DNA of 64,000 nucleotides from Roseibium porphyridii. GTDB taxonomy: Bacteria > Pseudomonadota > Alphaproteobacteria > Rhizobiales > Stappiaceae. The stretch covers positions 4,692,001-4,756,000 of the forward strand of contig NZ_CP120863.1 of assembly GCF_026191725.2 (NCBI RefSeq), given 5' to 3'. Numbering within the stretch: the stretch's first letter is position 1; each line of letters starts with the position of its first letter. This document shows positions 33,801 through 42,358 of this stretch, in pieces. Position numbers and translations under genes: made by a program. The notes under the pieces were generated by a model. It was not told the DNA's origin and made no database searches. It saw nothing but the letters and a program-made list of their open reading frames with translations.

Positions 33801-34223
33801 ATCGGTAAAGGTATTGGAGGATATGACAGGTGTTTCTGAATCTATCGGCAATGTTGTAATGTTCGAAATGGCCTGTTCGACATCGGATAGCGCCACCTGC
33901 ATGTCGGCACCTTCCAAGAACTCCATTCTGATCGTCGCGCTGCTTTCGCGTCCGTAAGAAACGATTTCATCGAGACTGTCCAAAAACCGCAATTCCGGCT
34001 CGACAACTTCCAGAATATTCGACGTAACATCCTCAGCGCTTGCGCCGGGCCAAGTGACCGAAACGGTGATCATTTCAGTTTTGACTGTGGGGAAAAACTG
34101 GGTGTTGAGCTTTGCAAGCCCATATGCGCCGAAGAGCACCATGACGGCCATGATGAGATTGGCCGCATTCGGATGACGAACGACGACCTCAAGAAGACCG
34201 CGGGACTTTCCTTCAAAAACCAT
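30819..34223 (-). CDS. RND efflux transporter, inner-membrane permease
   Basis: A 1134-residue permease of the AcrB/HAE1 superfamily, with two halves of a transmembrane helix followed by a large periplasmic porter domain and five or six helices. Typical text includes PNAANLIMAVMVLFGAYGLAKLNTQFFPT, LGVIVDDAIVVGEHTATRQAMG (with the central Asp pair of TM4) and the repeated IGLLGLAGILVNNSIILV in the second half. The pump uses the proton gradient to expel drugs, lipids or solvents. The adaptor gene is directly upstream (11-base gap). No outer-membrane channel gene is present here, so TolC from elsewhere is probably used. Confidence 0.94.
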   Translation of the reverse strand: MVFEGKSRGLLEVVVRHPNAANLIMAVMVLFGAYGLAKLNTQFFPTVKTEMITVSVTWPGASAEDVTSNILEVVEPELRFLDSLDEIVSYGRESSATIRMEFLEGADMQVALSDVEQAISNITTLPIDSETPVISSNTFTDGVATIALRGPFSEDALKVFARQIRDDLLERGIDKVELNGYRSPEYLVEVPERELRRLDLTISDVASQISGNTIDLPAGSLDGAVERQIRALSEQRSPEAVGRIDVKSFATGEKTLVKDIADVSRDFDTGENQGFSNGIRAIELEILRAENTDTLKAAQIVDDYLAEISPQLPQSLELLKYDVRADAVKGRITLLVENGLTGLVLVVGILFLFLNSRIAFWVAAGIPVAMMATLGIMWLMNESINMISMFALIMMLGVIVDDAIVVGEHTATRQAMGDTPEDAAIIGASTMLAPIFAASATTIAAFLPILLISDVLGQIMGTLPVVVVAVVLASVIECFLILPGHLSHALGSRPGWSWWRVAILAAAPAFFLTGLVTQPDLSVPPFLDVIDDPLRALKDAVGIFAFEVILIASCFFLAVAIETLLAALRRGKQRDQGAERPSLFRRGFDGGFNWIRDYPFRALVSAAVHWRYVTFAIAIAALILAVGLVRGGRVGFTFFPSPEAENLTASVFFHAGIPEEQAIEGILTIEKALKDAEANLTEGTDQSLVKATYVTLGSAGNNRGDNIASISVQLTLSEERTVRTPEIVRAWRAALPAIPGTSRIAIAERRGGPPGRDLDIRLTGAPLQDLKAAAQELQQELSAFPGTSGVEDDLPYGKPELLVELTPRGRTLGFTVESAARQIRNAFEGNIARRFAEGDEEVAVRVKQVFDQNGTAALRQLSLKTPAGEFVPLTEVVNLTDAQGFSVILRRDGKTVVTVVADVDSTITSNNEIIAELNKAFLPELAQKYGLEYSFAGRAEEQSNAFSDLLTGIMMAVAGIYIILAAIFASYSRPLVVMSIIPFGIVGAIVGHYLMGFNLTILSMIGLLGLAGILVNNSIILVARFEERRKQGEELYSAAVGSSCDRLRAVLLTSMTTIGGLLPLMFETSLQAQFLLPMAITIVFGLATATALVLVLVPALIKIGDDLAGLVLMRRGRAQLPAPTSGGRGITPAE

Positions 34224-34234
34224 CAGTCGCCCTC

Positions 34235-35650
34235 CTACCGATTTTCGCCGGAAGCAGTGTCCGTCTGACTGACATTTTGCGGGCCAGCGGCCTCACCACC
34301 GGATGCAACGTCCTGAACGAGGAGGCCTTCTCCTGCTTCGGGGATACGTGTCACGAGCAATGTTTCGCCCGGTTCAAGATCTCCTTTTGCCAGGATGAAG
34401 CCGTCATCAATGGCAAGCGCCATCACCTCACGCCGTTCAAGCCTGTCATCCTTGACAACGTAGACGGTTCCTTCGCCATAGTAGGCTGTTTCGGGGATCC
34501 GGAAGCTGTCGGCATAAGTTTGATCAGGCACGGAAACCTCTACAAATGCACCTGGGCGAAGTGGCACATCCACGCCTTCACTCTCGATAGAGGCGATCAA
34601 ATCGACACCACCTCTGGTGCTGGCAACGTCGGCACCGATACGTGTCACAACGGCCCGATAGCTGACAGGAACGTTGCCCAGATACCAGGTCACGTCCACA
34701 GGCCGCCCGACAACCGTGCCACTTTCCGCAAGCAGCCGGCCATACTGGTTGTCCGACAATGTGAACCGCACTTCGAATTCGTCGCTGCTATAAAGCGAAA
34801 CAACCGCATCGTTAACGCTGACAAGCCGACCGAGTTCAGCTTCTTCCGAACGCACAATCGCGTCGAACGGCGCCCTCAGGATCGTGTTGCTCAGCTGCCT
34901 CTCTGCATTCTCCATGCGCCACTCCAGCCGTTTGATCGCAGCCTTTTGCTGAACCACCTTGGCCTCTTCCAACGCAAGAGAGTTTTCGGTCTGTTCCAGC
35001 GACTGCTGCCGCTGGGAGACAAGAAGCTTTCGCTCATCGAGAGTCCGCTCGGTCACGGCCCCTCGTCCCAATAGCTCCTGTGCCCGTTCCAGGTCACGCG
35101 CGGCAAAATCCAGTTGCTCCGTGACCCGGACAACATTTGCCTTTTCCAGCCGCACCCGACCTTCACTTTCCACAAGAGCGGCCTGCGCTTCAGCCAAGTT
35201 GGCTTCCGCCTCGGTCACCGCGCCTTCGTAGTCGAAGCGATCAATTGCGACCAGCACTTCTCCTTGCGAAACATGCCCCCCCGCTTTCAGGTTCGGATGA
35301 ACCTCGACCACCTCACCGGCAACCAGCGTCCTCAAATCAACTTCGCGTCCTGCCATTGTCTCACCGAACACGTTGATCATCGGGGCATGGTCGCCGCGGA
35401 CAGCCTCAACCGTGGTTACAGCGTAACTTTTTTCCTGGACAGGCCTCTTGGGAACATCAGGCTTGGTTGCGACAAGCGAGTTCATCCCGGTTACCGCACC
35501 GAACAGAATGGCAAATGCGAGCGCAGCCTGAAGAAGGGCTTTGAGCACAATCGCGATCCGCCCGGGCCGCTGGTCTTGCCCCCTGTCCTCAGGTGGCAGA
35601 ACTTCAGAGACCTGCGTATTGGCGGAATCGGATTTAATAGACTGCAGCAT
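34235..35650 (-). CDS. RND efflux periplasmic adaptor (membrane fusion protein)
   Basis: A 471-residue adaptor. A membrane anchor at ~35-58 (ALLQAALAFAILFGAVTGMNSLVA) is followed by a lipoyl half-motif (LVAGEVVEVHPNLKAGGHVSQGEVLVAIDRFDYE), a long alpha-hairpin coiled coil (~135-240, rich in Glu/Ala/Leu with LEKANVVRVTEQL and LEQTENSLALEEAK), the second lipoyl half (LRAPFDAIVRSEEAELGRLVS) and beta-barrel domains. It links the permease to an outer-membrane channel. The first ATG of the frame is used, though its ribosome site is weak. The operon order is adaptor then permease. Confidence 0.93.
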   Translation of the reverse strand: MLQSIKSDSANTQVSEVLPPEDRGQDQRPGRIAIVLKALLQAALAFAILFGAVTGMNSLVATKPDVPKRPVQEKSYAVTTVEAVRGDHAPMINVFGETMAGREVDLRTLVAGEVVEVHPNLKAGGHVSQGEVLVAIDRFDYEGAVTEAEANLAEAQAALVESEGRVRLEKANVVRVTEQLDFAARDLERAQELLGRGAVTERTLDERKLLVSQRQQSLEQTENSLALEEAKVVQQKAAIKRLEWRMENAERQLSNTILRAPFDAIVRSEEAELGRLVSVNDAVVSLYSSDEFEVRFTLSDNQYGRLLAESGTVVGRPVDVTWYLGNVPVSYRAVVTRIGADVASTRGGVDLIASIESEGVDVPLRPGAFVEVSVPDQTYADSFRIPETAYYGEGTVYVVKDDRLERREVMALAIDDGFILAKGDLEPGETLLVTRIPEAGEGLLVQDVASGGEAAGPQNVSQTDTASGENR

Positions 35651-35829
35651 ATTCTGTGCACCCGGAGGTCAAGACGCTTCTAAGGCTAAGCTTTGCTTCG
35701 CCGCTTCGAAGGATAGATTTCCTTCGCGATGCAAAATTCAAGTCTCACATAAGCGCGGACCAGACGTTTGGCACGTTGAAAAGTGTAACAGAATGTTGCT
35801 GGGAGCGAGGTTCGTGCATCCGAAAGGGC

Positions 35830-35857
35830 AACGGGCGCACTGAGAGTTGCGCCCGTT
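35830..35857 (-). terminator. Hairpin after the argD-argF-hslO operon
   Basis: AACGGGCGCA pairs perfectly with TGCGCCCGTT around an 8-nt loop, 12 bases past the hslO stop. The T-run after it is short (CCCTTT). Confidence 0.65.
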
Positions 35858-35868
35858 CATGCATTCGA

Positions 35869-36843
35869 TCAGTCGTCAAACTCGTATTTGGTGCTGCAGA
35901 ACTCGCAGGTGACGACGATCTTTCCATCAATTGTCATCTGTTCGATTTCTTCAGCGCTGAAGCCAGCCAGCACGCCTTCGATCTTTTCGCGCGAGCAGCG
36001 GCATTTATCCAACAAAGGCTGCGGCTCGAAGAGGCGTACGCCGCGTTCGTGGAACAATCGGAACAGCAGCATCTCGACGCTGACTTCAGGATCCGTCAGT
36101 TCGACATCCTTGACTGTTTCGACCAGCAGCTTGGCTTCGACCCAGGCGTCGTCTTCTTCAACTTCGTGAATTTCAGTGCCTTCGGGAGCATCGCCCGGAT
36201 CCAGATCCGCCTGGCGCATCCGCTCAGGGGATTCAGGAAGAAACTGCACCACCACGCCACCTGCAGTCCAGGTCCGGTGGGGGCCTTCGCCCTCCTGTCT
36301 CGTGAAAAGTTCACCTACGGCCAGGCGGACTTCGGTCGGGATCTGCTCGGACCGTTCGAAATACCGCCGCGCAACTTCTTCCAGCGAAACACCGTCCAGC
36401 TCCACGAGACCCTGGTAGCGCTGCATATGCTGACCCTGATCGATTGTCATGGCCAGGTGTCCGTGGCCAAGCAAGGCTTCCGGCGTCGCCTTTCCAGCTT
36501 CCATGAGCGCCTCGACCCTTTCGGCGTCATAGGTCGCACAGGCGCGAATAGCATCCGGAGATGCAAAATCGACCACCAGCATGGAAACCGGACCTTGCGT
36601 CTGTGTTTGCAGGGTAAACCGCCCGTCGAACTTCAGCGACGTCCCCAGTAAGCATGTCAGGACGATGGCCTCGGCCAGGAGGCGAGAGACCGGTTCAGGA
36701 TAGTCATGCCGTCCCAGGATGGTCTGCAGCACTGGACCGAGCGCAACGGCACGGCCCCTGACATCCAGAGTTTCAACAGCAAAGGGCCGGACAGCATCCA
36801 GCCCTGCGGGCGTGATGCCCAGTTCATCAAGATTCAATGCCAC
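35869..36843 (-). CDS. hslO: Hsp33 family redox-regulated chaperone
   Basis: A 324-residue chaperone that is activated by oxidative stress and unfolding. The C-terminal zinc site is complete: DKCRCSREKIEG (CxC) and VVTCEFCSTKYEF (CxxC), the redox switch. The N-terminal dimer/chaperone domain has GRFTLQTQTQGPVSMLVVDFASPDAIRACATYD. It is the last gene of an argD-argF-hslO cluster, which is a conserved order in Rhizobiales relatives; no functional link to arginine synthesis is known. Confidence 0.95.
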   Translation of the reverse strand: MALNLDELGITPAGLDAVRPFAVETLDVRGRAVALGPVLQTILGRHDYPEPVSRLLAEAIVLTCLLGTSLKFDGRFTLQTQTQGPVSMLVVDFASPDAIRACATYDAERVEALMEAGKATPEALLGHGHLAMTIDQGQHMQRYQGLVELDGVSLEEVARRYFERSEQIPTEVRLAVGELFTRQEGEGPHRTWTAGGVVVQFLPESPERMRQADLDPGDAPEGTEIHEVEEDDAWVEAKLLVETVKDVELTDPEVSVEMLLFRLFHERGVRLFEPQPLLDKCRCSREKIEGVLAGFSAEEIEQMTIDGKIVVTCEFCSTKYEFDD

Positions 36844-36855
36844 GATGGAATTGCC

Positions 36856-37785
36856 TTAACTTGCGCCGAAACACCAGGCCAGAATACCCTTCTGGGCATG
36901 GAGTCGGTTTTCGGCTTCGTCAAACACCACAGAGTTGGGACCATCCATCACTTCCGACGTCACTTCCTCGCCGCGGTGAGCCGGCAGGCAGTGCATGAAC
37001 AAAGCGTCGCTGTTCGCTTCCGACATCAGACGGTTGTTCACTTGATAGGCGCTGAGCAGATTGTGACGCGATTCCGCATCATCATCGCCCATAGACACCC
37101 AGCAGTCGGTCACGACACAGTCGGTCCCCTTGACCGCCTCATATGGGTCTGTTGTCACGAGAATGGAACCACCCTTGGCACGGGCCGCATCGATTAGGTC
37201 TTGCGGCGGTGCCAATTCGGCTGGTGTTGCAATGCGCAGTTCAAAGTCGAGCCGCGGTGCTGCGTGAACCCACGACGCCAGAACATTGTTGTTGTCACCT
37301 GTCCAGGCAACACTCTTGCCCTTGATCGATCCGCGATGTTCTTCAAACGTCATGACATCTGCCATGATCTGGCACGGATGCGACACTTTGGTCAGACCGT
37401 TGATAACCGGAACAGTTGCGTTTTCGGCAAGTTCATTGAGTTCATGATGGTCGAGGATACGGATCATGATGGCATCGACGAAACGCGACAGGACCTTGGC
37501 CGTATCTGCAATGGTCTCTCCCCGGCCCAACTGCATTTCAGCACCGGTCAGCATCAGGGTTTCACCGCCCAGCTCCCGCATGCCGACATCAAAGGAAATG
37601 CGCGTGCGTGTCGAAGGTTGTTCGAAGATCATGGCCAGAACCTTGCCCGCAAGCGGGCCTTCGCCACGGCGTACGCCATTGCGGCTGGACTTGATCTTGC
37701 GACCGGTGTCAAGAATGGCGCGCAACTCGTCGCCGTCAAACTGGGTCAGATCCAGAAAATTCCGGTAGCTTCCGTTCGCGGTCAT
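36856..37785 (-). CDS. argF: Ornithine carbamoyltransferase
   Basis: A 309-residue enzyme that makes citrulline from ornithine and carbamoyl phosphate. The carbamoyl-phosphate loop is [20 protein letters not shown], the ornithine-side motif is in [14 protein letters not shown], and the HCLP motif is [12 protein letters not shown]. Length is standard for an anabolic OTC. Its start overlaps the argD stop by four bases, so the two are co-translated; hslO follows 12 bases later. Confidence 0.97.
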   Translation of the reverse strand: MTANGSYRNFLDLTQFDGDELRAILDTGRKIKSSRNGVRRGEGPLAGKVLAMIFEQPSTRTRISFDVGMRELGGETLMLTGAEMQLGRGETIADTAKVLSRFVDAIMIRILDHHELNELAENATVPVINGLTKVSHPCQIMADVMTFEEHRGSIKGKSVAWTGDNNNVLASWVHAAPRLDFELRIATPAELAPPQDLIDAARAKGGSILVTTDPYEAVKGTDCVVTDCWVSMGDDDAESRHNLLSAYQVNNRLMSEANSDALFMHCLPAHRGEEVTSEVMDGPNSVVFDEAENRLHAQKGILAWCFGAS

Positions 37786-38981
37786 TCTGCCGCTCCTTCC
37801 ACCAGTTTCGCTTCAATCGCCTGCGCAGCCACTTCAAGGCGCTCTACGGCAACTGAGATTTCCTCTTCGCTAATTGTGAGCGGCGGCATGATGCGTACGA
37901 CGTTGTCGCCCGCGGGCACTGCCAGCAAGCCAGCATCACGTGCCGCTCCCACATATTCACCGACAGGCACAACACACCGTATGCCCAACATCAGACCGTT
38001 GCCTCGCACCTGGTCCAGCACTTTGGGATGACTGTCCACGAGGCCCGCAAGCTTTTGCTTGAGATGGAGCCCCTTCTGTTGAACATCCTCCAGAAAGCCG
38101 TCACCAAGCACGACATCCAGCACAGCATTGCCGACCGACATCGCAAGGGGATTGCCGCCGAAAGTCGTTCCGTGCGTTCCAGGTGCTAGCGCTTCTGCGC
38201 AGTCCGCTGTTGCGAGACAGGCCCCCATCGGAAACCCGCCGCCAATGCCTTTGGCAACGGCCATGATGTCCGGCTCAATGCCGCTCCACTCATGCGCAAA
38301 AAACTTGCCCGTACGGCCGACGCCGGTCTGGATTTCGTCCAGGATCAGCAAGATACCGTGGTCATCACACAGCTGACGCACAGTACGCAGGAAGTCCGTC
38401 GGGATTTCCCGAATACCGCCTTCACCCTGGACGGGTTCAAGCGCGATCGCTGCCGTCTGCGGTCCAAGGACAGCCTTGAGCGCATCCAGATCGTTCGCAG
38501 GCACCTGATCGAAACCCGGTGCCTTCGGGCCAAATCCTTCCAGATACTTGGCCTGGCCGCCCGCAGCGATGGTCCCAAGGGTCCGACCATGGAACGCGCC
38601 CTCGAAGGTTACGATGTGATAGCGCTCCGGCTGGCCTTTGTCGAAGTGGTACCTGCGCGCGCACTTGATGGCAGCTTCCATCGCTTCGGCGCCGGAATTC
38701 ACAAAAAGCACCTTGTCGGCAAATGAGGCATCGCAAAGGCGCTGCGCAAGGCGCTCGCCTTCAGGTATCTGATGCAGGTTGGATACATGCCAGAGTTTGG
38801 CAGCCTGCTCTTGCAACGCGGATACGAGGTGCGGATGGCTATGCCCTACGGAATTGACGGCAATACCGGAACCGCAATCGAGGAATCGTCGGCCGTCTTT
38901 CGCAACAAGCCAGACACCTTCCCCATGATCAAACGACAGGTTCGATCTTGCGTAGTTACCGAATAATGCAGTCTCGGACAT
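37782..38981 (-). CDS. argD: Acetylornithine aminotransferase
   Basis: A 399-residue class III aminotransferase. It moves an amino group to N-acetylglutamate semialdehyde in arginine synthesis and may also serve lysine synthesis. The cofactor region shows [38 protein letters not shown] and [15 protein letters not shown] with the PLP lysine, then [17 protein letters not shown]. It is the first gene of the argD-argF-hslO operon, whose promoter should lie in the 440-base gap before gcrA. Confidence 0.96.
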   Translation of the reverse strand: MSETALFGNYARSNLSFDHGEGVWLVAKDGRRFLDCGSGIAVNSVGHSHPHLVSALQEQAAKLWHVSNLHQIPEGERLAQRLCDASFADKVLFVNSGAEAMEAAIKCARRYHFDKGQPERYHIVTFEGAFHGRTLGTIAAGGQAKYLEGFGPKAPGFDQVPANDLDALKAVLGPQTAAIALEPVQGEGGIREIPTDFLRTVRQLCDDHGILLILDEIQTGVGRTGKFFAHEWSGIEPDIMAVAKGIGGGFPMGACLATADCAEALAPGTHGTTFGGNPLAMSVGNAVLDVVLGDGFLEDVQQKGLHLKQKLAGLVDSHPKVLDQVRGNGLMLGIRCVVPVGEYVGAARDAGLLAVPAGDNVVRIMPPLTISEEEISVAVERLEVAAQAIEAKLVEGAAE

Positions 38982-39423
38982 AACCTCTTTTGTCTCCTTA
39001 AGAACGCCTGCACGAAAGCAACGCTCGCGCCCGGCATGGGCAACGATGTCAAAGTTACTGTGTCAGGCCAAAATGCAACATGCCGCCCCGAAGAGGCGGC
39101 ACGCTGCGGCTTTCTTATACACCCGCGGCCCCGAGGCCTGTCAATGGAAATGGCGCGTTTCCGCTACCTGCAGCGTCTGAGCCCAGATTCAGCAAAAGTC
39201 TCAAGGGCCTCGCCATACTTGGGGAAAAGTCGCTTCATCCCCAACTGGTTTCCGGCGAATGGTTGCCTGACAAATTAACGTTATTGTAACCTCTTGATAT
39301 TCAAACACGAGATCTCGTGGGGCTAATCATTCTTAGGCACTAGATATGCCATAGTGGGCGTGCCTGCGCATGCCTAGCACGAGGTTAATGGCCGGCAAAA
39401 CGGTCAAATGAAAAGGTGCGGCA
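38982..39423. other. Intergenic region between argD and gcrA
   Basis: About 440 bases between divergent genes, AT-richer near gcrA. It holds a perfect 14-base palindrome (listed separately) and a TTAA-N7-GTAA near 39275 that is a degenerate CtrA-type half-site. No gene with a ribosome site was found. Confidence 0.5.
39306..39319. promoter_or_regulatory. Perfect 14-base palindrome upstream of gcrA
   Basis: CACGAGATCTCGTG lies 105 bases before the gcrA start, inside the likely promoter region. It has the size and symmetry of a dimeric regulator site. No matching regulator can be named from sequence. Confidence 0.5.
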
Positions 39424-39960
39424 ATGAGTTGGACAGACGAACGGGTTGAGCTTCTCAAAAAGCTTTGGAGCGATGGCTTGAGTGCAAGCCAGATTGCGGG
39501 TGAGCTGGGTGGCGTAACCCGGAACGCCGTTATCGGCAAAGTACATCGGCTTGGACTGTCAGGTCGCGCAAAGTCCTCATCGTCCAGCAGCAAGCCTCGC
39601 CGTCCACGCACCAACGCGCCAGCAACCGGGACTTCCGCACCAAAGAAACCAACGCCGCAGCCGCAGACCATCGGTGCAACAGCCCTGAAGGCGGACATCG
39701 CACCGACACCTATCGTCGAGGCAGAGCCAGACCTTGAGCCAATCGCTGAGCTGGTGCCAATTTCAGAGCGCGCGTCGATCCTGACCCTGACCGAACGGAC
39801 ATGCAAATGGCCGATTGGCGATCCTGCGACTGACGATTTTTACTTTTGCGGACGTCAGTCCGACGCCGGTGTTCCCTATTGCGCGCACCACTGCAAGATC
39901 GCTTATCAGCCGGTTGCAGATCGTCGCCGCGATCGCAAAGTGATCGCCCGCGCGGGATAG
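39424..39960 (+). CDS. gcrA: GcrA cell cycle regulator
   Basis: A 178-residue alphaproteobacterial regulator that works with sigma-70 RNA polymerase at CcrM-methylated GANTC promoters. The N-terminus is the DNA-binding domain: SWTDERVELLKKLWSDGLSASQIAGELGG followed by VTRNAVIGKVHRLGLSGR. A Pro/Ala/Ser/Lys-rich linker follows at ~50-105, and the C-terminal RNA-polymerase-contact part has CKWPIGDPATDDFYFCGR and VPYCAHHCKIAYQP. A clear terminator follows. Such a gene is strong evidence for the taxonomic class. Confidence 0.96.
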   Translation: MSWTDERVELLKKLWSDGLSASQIAGELGGVTRNAVIGKVHRLGLSGRAKSSSSSSKPRRPRTNAPATGTSAPKKPTPQPQTIGATALKADIAPTPIVEAEPDLEPIAELVPISERASILTLTERTCKWPIGDPATDDFYFCGRQSDAGVPYCAHHCKIAYQPVADRRRDRKVIARAG

Positions 39961-39982
39961 CGATCAAACAGCATCGAAAACG

Positions 39983-40010
39983 AAAAGCCCGCCAGATTGG
40001 CGGGCTTTTT
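39983..40010. terminator. Bidirectional terminator between gcrA and phoB
   Basis: AAAAGCCCGCCA and TGGCGGGCTTTT form a 12-bp stem with a 3-nt loop and A/T tails on both sides. Confidence 0.92.
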
Positions 40011-40044
40011 GTTGTGATTTTGCGCTTGATGGTCCGTCACTTCG

Positions 40045-40743
40045 TCACGCAACCACCGAAAACTGATCGTTGAACGCATATCCGGCACCACGGACGGTTC
40101 GGATGGGGTCCCTGGCTTTGCCCCTGTTCAGCGCCTTGCGAAGGCGACCGACGTGAACATCGACGGTACGTTCGTCGACATAGACGTCATGCCCCCAAAC
40201 ACCATCAAGCAATTGCTCACGTGAGAAGACCCGTCCGGGTGATGTCATTAGAAATTCCAGCAGCCGGAATTCAGTGGGTCCAAGATGGACTTCTTTTGCA
40301 TTCCTGCGAACTCTGTGTGTTTCACGATCCAGCTCGATATCTCCGGACCGCAGCATTGTGGACACCACTTCAGGACTTGCCCGGCGCAGGATTGCGCGAA
40401 CCCGCGCCATCAATTCAGGTACGGAAAACGGCTTCACGACGTAGTCGTCCGCGCCTGTCGACAGTCCTCTGATGCGCTCGGCCTCTTCACCGCGTGCCGT
40501 CAGCATGATGACAGGCAGTCGCTCGGTGTCTTCCCTGGCCCTCAGGCGACGGCAAAGCTCGATCCCAGACAGACCCGGAAGCATCCAATCAAGCAGCAAA
40601 AGGTCCGGTACGCTTTCCCGCAGCCGAATTTCAGCCTCGTCGCCACGAATACACGATTCAACGGTGTATCCTTCCGCTTCCAGATTGTATCTCAACAGAA
40701 GACTAAGCGGTTCTTCGTCTTCAACGATGAGCACCTTCGGCAT
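40045..40743 (-). CDS. phoB: Phosphate regulon response regulator
   Basis: A 232-residue OmpR/PhoB-family activator. The receiver domain has VEDEEP, phospho-acceptor D52 in LLLDWMLPGLSG and the KPF switch region. The C-terminal winged helix shows LEFLMTSPGRVFSREQLLDGVWGHDVYVDERTVDVHVGRLRKAL. Phosphorylated PhoB binds Pho boxes such as the one before pstS here. It is the last gene of the pst-pho block. Confidence 0.97.
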   Translation of the reverse strand: MPKVLIVEDEEPLSLLLRYNLEAEGYTVESCIRGDEAEIRLRESVPDLLLLDWMLPGLSGIELCRRLRAREDTERLPVIMLTARGEEAERIRGLSTGADDYVVKPFSVPELMARVRAILRRASPEVVSTMLRSGDIELDRETHRVRRNAKEVHLGPTEFRLLEFLMTSPGRVFSREQLLDGVWGHDVYVDERTVDVHVGRLRKALNRGKARDPIRTVRGAGYAFNDQFSVVA

Positions 40744-40816
40744 ACATCTCGCTCCATATCATGCAGCAGGCACAGGCGCGCCGGCCGGATCGTTCGTTCG
40801 AAATTTCGCTCGGCTG

Positions 40817-41515
40817 TTAGGAAACGCTGGTGGTCTCGTCCAGCTTGGTCCGTTCCTCCGGAAGCCGCTCACCGGTCACCATGTAAAAGACGTTTTCCGC
40901 AATATTGGTCGCGTGATCACCGATGCGCTCAATGTTCTTTGCGCAGAACAGGAGATGGACACACTGCGTGATGACCCTTGGATCTTCCATCATGTAGGTC
41001 AGAAGCTCGCGGAACAGCGACGTGTAGATCGCGTCCACTTCCGCATCGGCTTCCTGCACGCGTTTCGCTGCTTCCGGATCCTTGCGTGTATAAGCGTCCA
41101 GGACCTGCTTCAGCTGGCTCAGCGCAAGCTCGGTCATGTGCTCGACACCAATCGCAAGCTTTTTAGACCCAAGGCTGTTGTCGATCGCAATAGCGCGTTT
41201 GGCAACGTTCTTGGCCAGGTCTCCAACACGTTCCAGATCATTGGCGATACGTGTGGCAGCCGTAATTTCCCGCAGATCCTGCCCCATGGGCTGACGGCGC
41301 GCGATCATTTCGATCAGCTTTGCTTCCACTTCCTGATGCAACGTATCAAGCCGTTCATCCTGGGCGATGGTGGTTTTGGCCAGATCCAGGTCCCGTGACA
41401 CCAGTGCAGAAACGGCATCGGCAAAAGCCTTTTCAGCCAAACCGCCCATTTCGGCGACCTTGCCGGCCATTTCCGTTAGTTCTTCGTCATAGGCAGAGAC
41501 TGTATGCTCAGACAT
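40817..41515 (-). CDS. phoU: Phosphate signalling protein PhoU
   Basis: A 232-residue protein made of two three-helix bundles, each with the D/E-rich metal motif of PhoU (for example EITAATRIANDLERVGDLAKN and LLFCAKNIERIGDHATNIAE). It links the Pst transporter to PhoR and dampens the regulon when phosphate is plentiful. It is placed between pstB and phoB in the usual order. Confidence 0.97.
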   Translation of the reverse strand: MSEHTVSAYDEELTEMAGKVAEMGGLAEKAFADAVSALVSRDLDLAKTTIAQDERLDTLHQEVEAKLIEMIARRQPMGQDLREITAATRIANDLERVGDLAKNVAKRAIAIDNSLGSKKLAIGVEHMTELALSQLKQVLDAYTRKDPEAAKRVQEADAEVDAIYTSLFRELLTYMMEDPRVITQCVHLLFCAKNIERIGDHATNIAENVFYMVTGERLPEERTKLDETTSVS

Positions 41516-41549
41516 ACTTTGTCCTCTTTAGTAATCTCGAAAGAATTTC

Positions 41550-42347
41550 TTAGCCAAAGCGGCCAGTGATGTAATCTTGAGTACGCTTGTCTTTCGGGTT
41601 TGTGAAGATGTCCTGTGTCGGCCCCTCTTCAACCAGAATGCCAAGGTGGAAGAATGCCGTGCGCTGGGACACACGCGCTGCCTGCTGCATGGAGTGCGTC
41701 ACAATCACGATCGTATAGTTCTCGCGTAATTCGTCGATCAGCTCTTCCACCTTCGCGGTCGCAATCGGATCCAAAGCCGAACACGGCTCGTCCATGAGGA
41801 TCACTTCAGGACTGACGGCAATCGCGCGGGCAATACAGAGGCGCTGCTGCTGACCGCCGGACATGCCGGTTCCGGGCTCATCCAGCCGGTTCTTCACCTC
41901 TTCCCAGAGACCTGCCTTTTGCAGGCTGGAAGAGACGATATCATCAAGCTCTGACTTGTTTTTTGCCAGACCATGAATGCGCGGACCGTAGGCGATGTTG
42001 TCATAAATTGACTTCGGAAACGGGTTCGGTTTCTGGAACACCATGCCAACCTTGGCGCGCAACTGCACCGGATCGACCTTGGGATCGTAGATGTCTTCGC
42101 CGTCAATCTTGATCGAGCCTTCGACACGGCAAATGTCGATGGTGTCATTCATGCGATTGATGGTTCGCAGAAACGTCGACTTGCCACAACCAGATGGTCC
42201 GATAAAGGCTGTCACTGAACGCGGCTGGATTTCAATATCCACGTCCTTAATGGCCTGGTTGTCGCCGTAATAGACCTGAACCTTGTTTGCAGAGATTTTG
42301 CTGTCGGTCATTTTTATCGCCTGTTCAATGTTCGGCATCTCGTTCAT
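41550..42347 (-). CDS. pstB: Phosphate ABC transporter ATP-binding protein
   Basis: A 265-residue ATPase of the PstSCAB importer. Walker A is GPSGCGKST (~50-58), the signature is [15 protein letters not shown], and Walker B is [13 protein letters not shown]. The ATG at 42347 has GAGG nine bases upstream; a GTG at 42362 that overlaps the pstA stop is the alternative. It couples ATP hydrolysis to high-affinity phosphate uptake and to PhoR signalling. Confidence 0.96.
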   Translation of the reverse strand: MNEMPNIEQAIKMTDSKISANKVQVYYGDNQAIKDVDIEIQPRSVTAFIGPSGCGKSTFLRTINRMNDTIDICRVEGSIKIDGEDIYDPKVDPVQLRAKVGMVFQKPNPFPKSIYDNIAYGPRIHGLAKNKSELDDIVSSSLQKAGLWEEVKNRLDEPGTGMSGGQQQRLCIARAIAVSPEVILMDEPCSALDPIATAKVEELIDELRENYTIVIVTHSMQQAARVSQRTAFFHLGILVEEGPTQDIFTNPKDKRTQDYITGRFG

Positions 42348-42358
42348 CGCATCAATCC

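Noticed and set aside
31248..33839. Several 190-280-codon plus-strand frames over the RND permease
   Set aside because: Shadows of the 1134-residue pump; composition and lack of motifs argue against real genes.
39275..39289. CtrA site TTAA-N7-TTAA near gcrA
   Set aside because: Only one half matches (TTAA-N7-GTAA), which is common by chance in AT-rich sequence.
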